NCBI GenBank assembly: GCA_012274205.1
Contig: JAAOZY010000096.1
Location: 1-20,701, forward strand
Length of the DNA: 20,701 bases
Direction: 5' to 3'
Origin: Betaproteobacteria bacterium
GTDB taxonomy: Bacteria > Pseudomonadota > Gammaproteobacteria > Burkholderiales > SG8-39
Part shown: positions 1 through 8,284 of the stretch, one piece after another
Numbering within the stretch: position 1 is the first letter of the stretch
Layout of the letters: the number at the start of each line of letters is the position of its first letter
Notes under the pieces: model-generated
Seen by the model: only the letters and a program-made list of their open reading frames with translations
Databases searched by the model: none
Told to the model about the DNA's origin: nothing
Program-made: the position numbers and the translations under genes

Positions 1-420
1 GCCACCGGCGAGAGTGGTGCCGCCGTCTCCGCCAGCAAGCGTGGTTCCGCCCGAACCGGTGCCGCCTGCGAGCCCGCTATCGCCAGTACCGCCGGCTCCG
101 CCGCTTCCGTCCGAGAAACCGCTGCCGCTGCTTCCTCCGGTGCCGCCATCCCCGCCGCCGGCGAGCGTGGCGCCGCCCGCACCAGGGCCGCCTGCAAGTC
201 CGGTATCGCCGCTGCCGCCGCCGTCGCCCGTTCCACCAGAGAAGCCACTGCCGCCGCCGCCAGATACGCCGCCATCTCCGCCGCCGGCAAGTATCGTGGT
301 ATCGGTCGTCCCGGTGGTGTCGGAGCCTCCACCACCGCTGGTGTCCCCACCCGCAAGCGTGGTGTCGGTCGAACCGCTAGTATCGGTGGTACCGCTGAAT
401 CCGCTGGAGCCGCTATCGCC
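1..420 (-). repeat. Tandem repeats in the Gly/Ser/Thr/Asp-rich C-terminal region of the adhesin
   Basis: Read on the minus strand, the codons give recurring blocks such as GSGFS, GDTGLAGG, ATLAGGGDGG and DSGLAGG. The two clearest units are exactly 126 bases (42 residues) apart: the Phe codons of the GFS blocks are at 241-243 and 115-117. A third, more diverged GFS block has its Phe codon at 397-399, 156 bases further. The array continues past the left edge. Such arrays can change length by recombination or slippage in whole-unit steps. What the segment does is unknown; a flexible or silk-like extension is an inference from composition. Confidence 0.7.
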
Positions 421-3400
421 CGGGCCGCCTGCGACTGTGCCCCCCAGGCCGGATCCGTCGCCGCCGCCGGTCGTGTCGCCCACGCCGGAAAGGGAGCTGC
501 CCCCGCCGCTGCCGGAGCCGCCATCGGCAGACAGCACGCCCGGCGTCGCCGTGCCTGTCGTTGTGCCACCGCTCGTGTCCGAGGTGTCCGTGGTACCGGT
601 CAAAGTGCCGCCGCCGGTGTCAGGCGTGGTCGTAGTCACTACGGTGGTTACCGTGTCGCCCGGCGTGCCGCTGCTGCCTCCGCTCCCCGGGGTACCCGGA
701 TCGGCAGGCGGTCCGGGATCCGAGCTGCCCGAACCGCTGCTGCTGCTGCTGCTCCCTCCGCCACCACCTCCTCCACCTCCACTGCTGCTGGTGCCACCAT
801 CGGTAACCGGCGTAAATCCACCCGTGCCATCGCCCTGACCAGGAATACGCACATAGCGCTGGGTGACGCCGTTCGACAAGCTGTCGCGAATGATGACTTC
901 GTTCGAGGTCAGCTTGGCGATGCAGGCCTGCCCGAAGACGCAGTTGACCGGCGGATACGGGCTGTAGGGCGGAGAAAAAACCCAATTCCAGTTGTTGGGG
1001 CTATCCATGGGATCCGCCGAAAAGCGGTTGTACACGCGCGCGGTCGTCTGAAACGTGATGGACATCCGGCCCAAAGTGAACTGCTCGGTGCTCGGCCAGT
1101 TGTTGGTGAGGTCGCGGCTGCCGACGGTGATGTTCCCGCTATATCCCGGTCCGCCGATAATCAGCCGCGCATCGGGATTGAACTGGTTGAGCAGGCCGAA
1201 GCTGCCGCCCAGATAATAGGTCGTGCCGGAATTCGGGCTCGTCGCCGGCAGATTGAGCACCTCTATCGGCCGGCCGGCGCTGTAGGGGCGCAGCGTGATT
1301 TCGGTCTCCTTCTTCACGTTGAAGGCGCCCGGCGTCTCGACGATATTGTTGGCGATCAGCTTCATCGGCTGGTAGTCCGACGTCAGGTTGCCATTCAGGT
1401 CCCAGGAATAATTAGTGCCGAAATAGGTTTGGCCCGACAGGTTGTTGAACGAAAAGACCGTCAGATCGCCGCCCGTGGTCAGCGACACTGCACCGACCGG
1501 CTTGTCCACCGCTGGCGTCACCGTGCCTGAACTTGGATCGGTGGTCTCCGGCGCCACGCGGCCGACCACCGTCGCCAGCAGGATCCCGGTGTGTGCGCTG
1601 TTGTCTATGGTCAGCGCACGCGCGCCGAGGACCTGCAGCGATTCGATATCGGTGGCGAGGTTGAAAATACCGCGGTCCCTGCCCCCGGTAAGGCCCAGCT
1701 GCTTCGCCGTCACGCGCGCGCTGCCGCTGGTGGATACCCGGCCGGCGTCGTTCCCGGTGGATAGGCTGACCCCGTCGTTGGCAGTGGTGCTCACGTTTGC
1801 GCCGAAGCCAATGTTGCGCTGCGCGCTGACCGCCACGCCGTAACTGCTGTTCGATGCGAGCGCGCCGCTGGTGCTGATGTCGTAACCCGAGAGCAGCAGG
1901 CCGGCGGTCTCGCTGCCCGCCCTGGTGTTGACATCCGTGCCCGGCTGGCTGACGGTGGTCGCACCGCGGATATCCAGCGAGGACGAAGAAACCAAATTGT
2001 CGCTTGAATCCTGGATGTCGCCGGCGAGGCTGATCCGCGGCCCGGTCTGGCTGCTTGCCGTCATGCTGCCGTAGCTGATCAAGCCGTTCGGGGAAAACAC
2101 GTCAAGCACCGCGCTGCCCCGGTTCGAGGTCGCGCTCACACCATTGAGCCTGACCTGGCCGCAGTTGCCGTTGTAGTAGAGATAGCAAGGCACGATGCTG
2201 CTGCCGGCATCGAGGAAATTCGCACCCGCGCGTATCGATACCCGGGCGCTGTGCGGTGCCTGCGCCGCCGCCGTGGACGGACCGTCGTCGAATACCGCAA
2301 TGCTGCCCGCGGTCTGAAAAATCCCGCCGACATCGGAACGCAGATTCACTTCGGCGCCGGTGCTACTGGCGGCCGATCCGCCGCGTGCCGTCACGCTGTT
2401 CTGCAGGCTCAGGTTGTGATACGAGCGCAGGTTGAGGTGCGCCGGAGCCGAGTTGGGGCTCACCCCGCCGGCAGTCACCACGGATACCGGCCCCGTCACC
2501 GTCAATGCCTGTGAGTTCGAGCGTATGTTCAGGCTCGCTTCGCCCGGGCCCGACAGCGCGACGCCGGCCAGTCCGTCCACGCTGCCCAGCGTCAGCGAGT
2601 TCGCGTTGTTGAAACTCAACTCACTGGAATTCGTAACTTGCGCCGCCATCGTCGTTATGGCGTTGGCATTGCCGAGAGTGAAATTGCCCTGTCCGGTCAG
2701 CTTCAGCCGGTCTGCCGAGAGGGTGACGCCGGCGGCCTCCGACACGCCTCCGGGCGAGTCCAGGGCCACCAAGCCGCCCGTTTCTACATTCCTGCCCAGG
2801 CTGATTGCGCCGACGCCGCCGGCGCTCAGTCGCACGTCGCCGCCCGCTCCGCCGAAACCGTAGATCCAATAGCCGGAAGACAGGAAGGCGTTGTTGAGCA
2901 CGCCGTTGACCACTTTATTGCCATCCCACCACCAGCCCGATTGCGTCAGCCGCGAATTCCAGCTGACCGTTCCGACGGAGAAACTGCCGCTGTCGGCAAA
3001 GGTGATGCCGTATCCGGCATTGCTGCCCCAGGGCCGGAACGCCGCCAGGGTCTGGATGTCGTTTCCTGCATTGCCCAAATTGAAGCTGCCCAGTCCGCCC
3101 AGCAGCAGGCTGGTCGCTGTAATTTTGCGCCCCGGCGCTAGCGCGAAGCTGTTGGCGCCGTCTATGCCGTAGATGATCAGCTTGGTCGCGGTCAGGTCTT
3201 CATCCAGCACCGTATTGCCGGTGAAATAGCGCACCAGCTCCGCCAGCGTGGGGTTGCCGACGCGGTTCGAGATGGCAGCATCGGCGTTGTTGCTCGCGCC
3301 GAGCAGCAAGCTCGTGCCTTCGACCACGCCTGCGCCCTGGCTCATCGTCCCGCCGCTGTTGAGCCGCACCTGGTTGCCGCGCACGTCGGCGTTCACCGCC

Positions 3401-6400
3401 ATGCTTCCGGCGGCCACCAGCGAAACGTCGCCGCGTGTCGGCACGGCTGCGCTCACTACCGGCTGGCTCACCGTTATGCCGCCGCTCATGGTCTGGACAT
3501 CGATGCTGCCGCCGTTAGTGCTGGTCAGGCCGTTTACACCGCCGACGCTGCCTATGGTCAGGCCGGTGTTGTCCAGATAGGTCAGGTCACCCGAGAAACT
3601 GCCGGCGATGGTCGCGACGTCATTGCCGTTACCCGTTACTGGCGAGGTGGCGGCCTGCGTCAGCGCATAGGGGCCGGCACCCAGGATCAGCAACTTGTTT
3701 GCGCTCAGATTGCCGCCGGTTTGACTGGCACCGGCGCCGCTGTTGAGGGTGATCGTGCCGTTTCCCGCGCTGATATCCTGAGTCAGGGTCATCGCGCCGC
3801 CCGTGGTCAAGCTGATGTCGCCGCTGGAAGCACCGCTGGAAATGCCGCTGCCGCCCACGGTGAGCGCATCCGCATCCCGGTAGGCGACCGCGCCTTTGGA
3901 CGCAATGGAAATCGTATTCACGTTGTTGCCCGGCTGATTCAGCGTTGCGGCGCCGCCACTTGCCACTGTCAGGCTGCCTGCCGTGAGTGCGCCGCCGGTC
4001 TGATTGATTGCGGCATTGTTGGCGCTCAGGCTCATGGTGCCGGCGCCCGCATTGAGGCTGGCGGCCAAGCTCAGTGTTCCGCCCACGCTGCTGGCCGGTG
4101 AAGTGGTCTTGGGGCCGCCGGTCTCAATAGTTAATGCGTTGCCATGCGTGTTGATGCCGCTCGTCGCGCCGACGGTTCCGACCGTCAACGCGTTTTCGTC
4201 GCGGTAAGCGAGGGTTCCGCTGACATCTGCAGCCAGTGTGGCAACGTTGTTGTAGCTGGAGGTGGTATTGGCCCCCGCCGCGACCGTCTTCACATTGCTC
4301 AGGCTGAAATTTCCGGCGCCGGTCAATTCCAGGCCTGCGGCGGTGATGTTGCCCGCGCTTTGCGTGACGCCGCCGGATGCGGCATTGAGCTTCACATTGG
4401 CGCCGCTGGCGCCGAGATCCTGCAGCAAGGTCATGGCGCCACCGGACGATAAGCTCAGCGCATTGCCGCCGGTATCGACGGGCGAGGCATTGATCGAGAG
4501 CGTGCCGCTGTTGCTCACCGAGACGGCGCCTGCGCCAGCCTGCGTGAGCTTGTTCACCGATAGTGCGGCGCCGTTGTCGGCGACCGATGCGTTCCCGCCG
4601 CCGGTGTTCGCAAGAAACAGCGTTGCAAATGAATTCCCGGATCCGCTCAGGCTGATGCCCCCCTGCGCCTGGACGTTGAGGCTGCCGGCGGAGAAGCCCG
4701 TGGCGCCGCCATTGTCGCTCACCGCGCCGTTGCTCGAAACGGTGACGCCATTCGAACCCGCCGCGACATTGCTGTTGAGCTGGATGCCGCCGCTGCCGTT
4801 CTGCAGACTCAACGGGGCTGACACGCTGACCGGCGCGGAGACCGTAATCGCGCCGTTGATCGCCGTATCCCCAAAGGTCAGCGTGCCGGCGCCGGATATG
4901 AGCCGGGCGATTTCGGCGGCAGACAGTTCCAGCGTTCCCGCGGTCGCGTCCGAAGCCGATCCCAGGTCGATCTTCTGCGTAGCGCTCAGGGGTTTCAGGT
5001 TAATGCCGCCCCCGGCCGTGCTGATGTTCTGATTGATCGCGAGGCGATCGGCGACCAGCGTGACCGAGGCGCCGCCGGTGGAGACACCGCTGGTGCCGCC
5101 TACGCTACCCACCGTGAGCAGGCCGGCATCGGTATAGCTCAGCCCGCCGAATACCGCTGCGGCGAGGGTCCCGACCTGATTCCCCGACTGGTTCAGATTG
5201 AACGCGCCGCTGCCGGCGATTTTCAGGCCCGCGGCCGTAAGGGCGCCGCCCGACTGATTGATGCCGGAGCCATTGGCGGTGAGGGTAACGCGGCCCACGC
5301 CGGCATTCACGTCCTGGCTCAGGTTCAGCGCCGCGGCCGACGCAAGATCGATGGCGCCACCGAGCGAACTCGCGCCGACGACCCCGTCTATGCTCGACAC
5401 ATTCAGGTCCGCCAGACTGCCGCCACTGTAGCTGTAGCTGAGCGAGCCATTGGACCGCAGCGCCACCGTTCCCGCAGCGGTCGCCGTATTGGCAAGACTG
5501 AGCGAGGCGTTGGCATAGGCGGCCAGGTTCGGAACGGCAAGCGTACCGCTGGACTGGATCAACGCACCGCCGGTCTTGAGCGACAAGGTATTCCAGTTGG
5601 TCCCTGAAGCAATATTTCCGGCAAGGCTGATGCCGCCGGTGTTGCCGGTGTCGCCGATGCGCAGCACGCCCGATGCGCCCGGCTTGACCAGATTGAGTTC
5701 AGCTTGCGTCAGGGACATGGCAGCAGCGGATTCGCTGCCCAGGCGTATCGCCCGCGCCGTATTTGCGCTGCTCAGGCTTACCGCCGCGTTGGCTACACCG
5801 CTGGCATCGACCGGCTGCGCCAGATCCAGAGTGTCGGCCTTGAGGCTGATATCGCCGCCCTTGCTGGTGACGCCCACAACTCCATCCACCGTGGTGACCT
5901 GCAGTGCACTGCCTGCCGCGTTGCTGAAGGCGAAGCTGTTGCCGGCGTCGATTTTGGTTCCGGTGACCGTGGCCGCGAGGCGGCTGACCGCATTCGCGGC
6001 GCTCGACAGGTCTGCGCTGTCCTGATTGGTTCCGGCCGCGTAGCGCACCACCAGATCGCCGGCGGTGATCACGCCCGCAGCCGATTGAGTTAGGTTGTCC
6101 GCGGCCTCGAGCTTCACCGTCCCGCCGGTAACTGCGGCGTTGATGGCCAAGGGCTGGAAGCCGCTGGTGCTGGCTTCGGACGCGCGCAGTGCCACTGTGC
6201 CGGCGGCGGCGCTGCCGGTGGTGACGGCAGCATTGATCTGCAAGCCGGCGGTGCTGTCGTCATAGACAGTGATATTGCCGCCGTGGCTCTGGATGCCGCT
6301 CACGCCGCTGACGCTGCCGACATTCAGGATGGAACCCGGATCGCCATTTACGTTGGTGAAACTGAAATTGCCGGTCACGTCCGCGGCGACACTGCCGACT

Positions 6401-8199
6401 TTGTTGCTGCGCACGTCCGACGCCTGGCCCAGCGTGAAGCTTCCCGTTCCCTGAACGCGCAGGCCGCTGGCGGTGATGGATGATCCGGCCGCTTGGGTCA
6501 TTCCTGCCGAGGTCAAGAGCACATTGTTCGCGGTCAGGGTGGAGTTGGCCGCCTGCGTGATTGCGCCCCCGGCCGACAACGTCAGGTTCCCGGTTCCGAC
6601 GCTGACCGCGGCGCCGCTGTTGAAGGTAATGGCGCCATCAGCGCTCAGAGTGAGGTTCTTGCCGCTGGCCGAACTGATGGCGACCGCGCCGCCCGCGTCG
6701 GCGCTGCCGTTAAGCAATATGTTGCCCGTGCCCCCGCCGCCAGGCGTTGTAGCAACAGTTACGTCGGTCGTGGCCAGATTGCCGTTGATGTCGCCGTCGG
6801 TGACTGAAGAACTGGCACCCGGGTCGGTATATTTGCCCGCGGGGAACACAGTCGGGACCGCCGCCCCGTGCGTGATGGTGATATCGGTCGGATCCAGCAG
6901 CCACTGTCCACGCGCGCCATTGGCGGAGCTGGTATCGACGCGCGCGCCGGCCACATCCAGATACTTCTTGCCCGAGGTCTCGACGAAGCCACCGTCGCCC
7001 CCCTGCGGCCCGCCGCGCGCAGAGAACCTGCCGTAGGCCTGGGTCTTGTCGTCCGCCCAGACGATTACCTTGCCGCCATTGCCCGTTGCCGTAGCGTCGG
7101 CGCGTATGCTGGCTGTTGCAGCGACATAGCTGGTATTGGCATTGGCCAGCGCGGCGTTCTTGCCCTGGTAATCTCCACCGAGCAGCACGCTGCCTCCGCC
7201 TTGCTGCCCCGATGCGTCGAGCGCCGCGCCGTCCAGGACTGCCACGTGTTCCCCGGTCACCGCGATGCGTCCGCCGCGCACGCCCGACACGTCGATACTG
7301 CCGCTGACCTGCGCCGCGCCGGTGCCTGCGGTCAGCAGGACTTCGCCATCGCGCTCCTCGATGCCGCCCGCGCGGATGATGCCGCTGTTGTTGACGACGG
7401 CACCGGTGGCCTCCCGCGCCGTCATCGCCGTCATGAGCACGCGGCCGCCGTCGGCGGCAATCTGGCCGAGATTTTTCACGCCGCCGAGACGGTCCGCCGT
7501 GGCGTCGTCTACCGAAAAACGCACCAGGCTGTCGCCGTTGATGTCCAGGGTAATTTTGTTGCCGGCGGCAAGGGCGACAGTACCGAGGCGGGCTTCGGCG
7601 CTGCCGCCGGCCAAGTTGCTGACGCGGTCCCCCGCAAGAACGATGAAGCCGCCGTCGCGCGCGCGCAACATGCCTTCATTGCTTATCGCAGCGCCGTCGG
7701 GGGCCCTGGGGCTGCGCGAAAAGGTGTAACGCCCCGCGAGGAAGTCATCGTTGCTGATGTCCAGCGTCGTGGCGAGCAGGCCCGCCGTGTCCAGTATCGC
7801 GCCGCGTCCGAAATAGATGCCATTGGGGTTGACCAGGAAGATCTGGCCATTGGCGCCGAGGCTGCCGAGTATGCTCGAGGGATCGCTGCCAACGACGCGG
7901 TTGAGCGCAACCGAGTTGCTGCCCGGTTGCACAAAGCTGACCGCGCTGCCGCTGCCTATGGAGAAACTGCGCCAATCGATGATGGCCTTGTCGCTGCCCT
8001 GGCGGATGAGTTGCTGCTGCGGCCCGGTCTGGGAGATGCTGACTTGGCCGGCAACCACGTTGGCGCCCGCAGGCAGTTGCGCCAGCGCAGCGGTCGAAAA
8101 CGCCAACAACAGACCCGCCAGACCGGCATCGGCGCAGCCGCTCCATGCAGCCTGAACCAGCGCAGGCAAGCGTCTCAGCGGGAAATGCGGGTTGCTCAA
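1..8199 (-). CDS. Giant two-partner secretion adhesin (TpsA, filamentous haemagglutinin-like), C-terminus outside window
   Basis: Secreted exoprotein of a type Vb (two-partner) system, expected to cross the outer membrane through the TpsB encoded just upstream and to act at the cell surface in adhesion or biofilm formation. I read the minus-strand frame codon by codon and found no stop, giving at least 2733 residues. A signal peptide ends near ALA-40. The TPS/haemagglutination-activity domain follows, with ALNRVVG, then NPNGIYFG at about residues 124-131. A module ending in GQWLLDPTDITI (about 431-442), common in such adhesins, comes next. Residues about 450-2200 are Ser/Ala/Gly/Asn-rich beta-strand repeats with at least nine degenerate units of the type LTVGSVxGxxGVxTxGG. 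From about residue 2455 the chain becomes Gly/Ser/Thr/Asp-rich. TTG at 8199 is chosen because GGAGG lies 9 bases upstream; in-frame GTG at 8226 is the alternative. Ligand unknown. No VENN or toxin domain is visible. Confidence 0.93.
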   Translation of the reverse strand, partial: MSNPHFPLRRLPALVQAAWSGCADAGLAGLLLAFSTAALAQLPAGANVVAGQVSISQTGPQQQLIRQGSDKAIIDWRSFSIGSGSAVSFVQPGSNSVALNRVVGSDPSSILGSLGANGQIFLVNPNGIYFGRGAILDTAGLLATTLDISNDDFLAGRYTFSRSPRAPDGAAISNEGMLRARDGGFIVLAGDRVSNLAGGSAEARLGTVALAAGNKITLDINGDSLVRFSVDDATADRLGGVKNLGQIAADGGRVLMTAMTAREATGAVVNNSGIIRAGGIEERDGEVLLTAGTGAAQVSGSIDVSGVRGGRIAVTGEHVAVLDGAALDASGQQGGGSVLLGGDYQGKNAALANANTSYVAATASIRADATATGNGGKVIVWADDKTQAYGRFSARGGPQGGDGGFVETSGKKYLDVAGARVDTSSANGARGQWLLDPTDITITHGAAVPTVFPAGKYTDPGASSSVTDGDINGNLATTDVTVATTPGGGGTGNILLNGSADAGGAVAISSASGKNLTLSADGAITFNSGAAVSVGTGNLTLSAGGAITQAANSTLTANNVLLTSAGMTQAAGSSITASGLRVQGTGSFTLGQASDVRSNKVGSVAADVTGNFSFTNVNGDPGSILNVGSVSGVSGIQSHGGNITVYDDSTAGLQINAAVTTGSAAAGTVALRASEASTSGFQPLAINAAVTGGTVKLEAADNLTQSAAGVITAGDLVVRYAAGTNQDSADLSSAANAVSRLAATVTGTKIDAGNSFAFSNAAGSALQVTTVDGVVGVTSKGGDISLKADTLDLAQPVDASGVANAAVSLSSANTARAIRLGSESAAAMSLTQAELNLVKPGASGVLRIGDTGNTGGISLAGNIASGTNWNTLSLKTGGALIQSSGTLAVPNLAAYANASLSLANTATAAGTVALRSNGSLSYSYSGGSLADLNVSSIDGVVGASSLGGAIDLASAAALNLSQDVNAGVGRVTLTANGSGINQSGGALTAAGLKIAGSGAFNLNQSGNQVGTLAAAVFGGLSYTDAGLLTVGSVGGTSGVSTGGASVTLVADRLAINQNISTAGGGINLKPLSATQKIDLGSASDATAGTLELSAAEIARLISGAGTLTFGDTAINGAITVSAPVSVSAPLSLQNGSGGIQLNSNVAAGSNGVTVSSNGAVSDNGGATGFSAGSLNVQAQGGISLSGSGNSFATLFLANTGGGNASVADNGAALSVNKLTQAGAGAVSVSNSGTLSINASPVDTGGNALSLSSGGAMTLLQDLGASGANVKLNAASGGVTQSAGNITAAGLELTGAGNFSLSNVKTVAAGANTTSSYNNVATLAADVSGTLAYRDENALTVGTVGATSGINTHGNALTIETGGPKTTSPASSVGGTLSLAASLNAGAGTMSLSANNAAINQTGGALTAGSLTVASGGAATLNQPGNNVNTISIASKGAVAYRDADALTVGGSGISSGASSGDISLTTGGAMTLTQDISAGNGTITLNSGAGASQTGGNLSANKLLILGAGPYALTQAATSPVTGNGNDVATIAGSFSGDLTYLDNTGLTIGSVGGVNGLTSTNGGSIDVQTMSGGITVSQPVVSAAVPTRGDVSLVAAGSMAVNADVRGNQVRLNSGGTMSQGAGVVEGTSLLLGASNNADAAISNRVGNPTLAELVRYFTGNTVLDEDLTATKLIIYGIDGANSFALAPGRKITATSLLLGGLGSFNLGNAGNDIQTLAAFRPWGSNAGYGITFADSGSFSVGTVSWNSRLTQSGWWWDGNKVVNGVLNNAFLSSGYWIYGFGGAGGDVRLSAGGVGAISLGRNVETGGLVALDSPGGVSEAAGVTLSADRLKLTGQGNFTLGNANAITTMAAQVTNSSELSFNNANSLTLGSVDGLAGVALSGPGEASLNIRSNSQALTVTGPVSVVTAGGVSPNSAPAHLNLRSYHNLSLQNSVTARGGSAASSTGAEVNLRSDVGGIFQTAGSIAVFDDGPSTAAAQAPHSARVSIRAGANFLDAGSSIVPCYLYYNGNCGQVRLNGVSATSNRGSAVLDVFSPNGLISYGSMTASSQTGPRISLAGDIQDSSDNLVSSSSLDIRGATTVSQPGTDVNTRAGSETAGLLLSGYDISTSGALASNSSYGVAVSAQRNIGFGANVSTTANDGVSLSTGNDAGRVSTSGSARVTAKQLGLTGGRDRGIFNLATDIESLQVLGARALTIDNSAHTGILLATVVGRVAPETTDPSSGTVTPAVDKPVGAVSLTTGGDLTVFSFNNLSGQTYFGTNYSWDLNGNLTSDYQPMKLIANNIVETPGAFNVKKETEITLRPYSAGRPIEVLNLPATSPNSGTTYYLGGSFGLLNQFNPDARLIIGGPGYSGNITVGSRDLTNNWPSTEQFTLGRMSITFQTTARVYNRFSADPMDSPNNWNWVFSPPYSPYPPVNCVFGQACIAKLTSNEVIIRDSLSNGVTQRYVRIPGQGDGTGGFTPVTDGGTSSSGGGGGGGGGSSSSSSGSGSSDPGPPADPGTPGSGGSSGTPGDTVTTVVTTTTPDTGGGTLTGTTDTSDTSGGTTTGTATPGVLSADGGSGSGGGSSLSGVGDTTGGGDGSGLGGTVAGGPGDSGSSGFSGTTDTSGSTDTTLAGGDTSGGGGSDTTGTTDTTILAGGGDGGVSGGGGSGFSGGTGDGGGSGDTGLAGGPGAGGATLAGGGDGGTGGSSGSGFSDGSGGAGGTGDSGLAGGTGSGGTTLAGGDGGTTLAGG
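736..795 (-). repeat. Low-complexity Ser/Gly-coding tract inside the adhesin
   Basis: Six consecutive GCT triplets (736-753 on the plus strand, six Ser codons on the minus strand) are followed by a run of xCC triplets encoding about nine Gly and then more Ser triplets. The tract marks the border between the folded beta region with the second cysteine pair and the Gly/Ser/Thr/Asp-rich tail. It is a trinucleotide repeat, so slippage would change length but not frame. Confidence 0.6.
2550..6330 (-). repeat. Degenerate beta-strand repeat modules of the adhesin stalk
   Basis: Nine copies of a module with the pattern NxVxxLAAxVxGxLxYxDxxxLTVGSVxGxxGVxTxGGxIxL are recognisable in the translated minus strand. 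Their GSV-like cores lie near 6315, 5890, 5395, 5110, 4170, 3820, 3530, 2970 and 2575. Spacing is irregular (about 280 to 930 bases), so this is a diverged protein repeat and not a recent DNA duplication. The copy near 2970 has lost the usual small-residue core and carries an aromatic-rich insertion instead. The pattern fits a right-handed beta-helix stalk, as known for filamentous haemagglutinin-type adhesins. Confidence 0.6.
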
Positions 8200-8208
8200 G
8201 CGGTCCGG

Positions 8209-8213
8209 CCTCC
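8209..8213 (-). promoter_or_regulatory. Ribosome binding site deciding the TTG start of the adhesin
   Basis: GGAGG on the minus strand lies 9 bases before TTG at 8199. The alternative in-frame GTG at 8226 would place this sequence inside the gene. The 85 bases between the TpsB stop and this TTG show no clear terminator or promoter, which fits co-transcription of tpsB and tpsA. Confidence 0.55.
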
Positions 8214-8284
8214 GCGGTAGGGACACTGTTCAAGTCTAGCCAAACATCGCATGAAAGCCACCGGCCTCGTATGCATTCTTCGGG

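Noticed and set aside
14..838. Long proline-rich open frame on the plus strand
   Set aside because: It is the complement of the Gly/Ser-rich codons of the adhesin in another phase. It is pure low complexity, and the minus-strand frame continues without stops into a recognisable TPS protein.
1..8199. Contact-dependent inhibition toxin (CdiA) with immunity gene
   Set aside because: No VENN motif or pretoxin domain is seen in the 2733 residues visible, and the distal part is a Gly/Ser/Thr/Asp repeat. The true C-terminus is outside the window, so this cannot be fully excluded.
6868..8220. 450-codon open frame on the plus strand
   Set aside because: It is antisense to the secretion domain of the adhesin and exists because the GC-rich in-phase antisense frame lacks stops. 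No recognisable domain; the opposite strand encodes the NPNGIYFG domain.
8203..8284. Possible 18-codon leader peptide between tpsB and tpsA, ending over the TTG start
   Set aside because: An ATG frame of this length is expected by chance and there is no good ribosome binding site; the GGAGG nearby fits the adhesin start.
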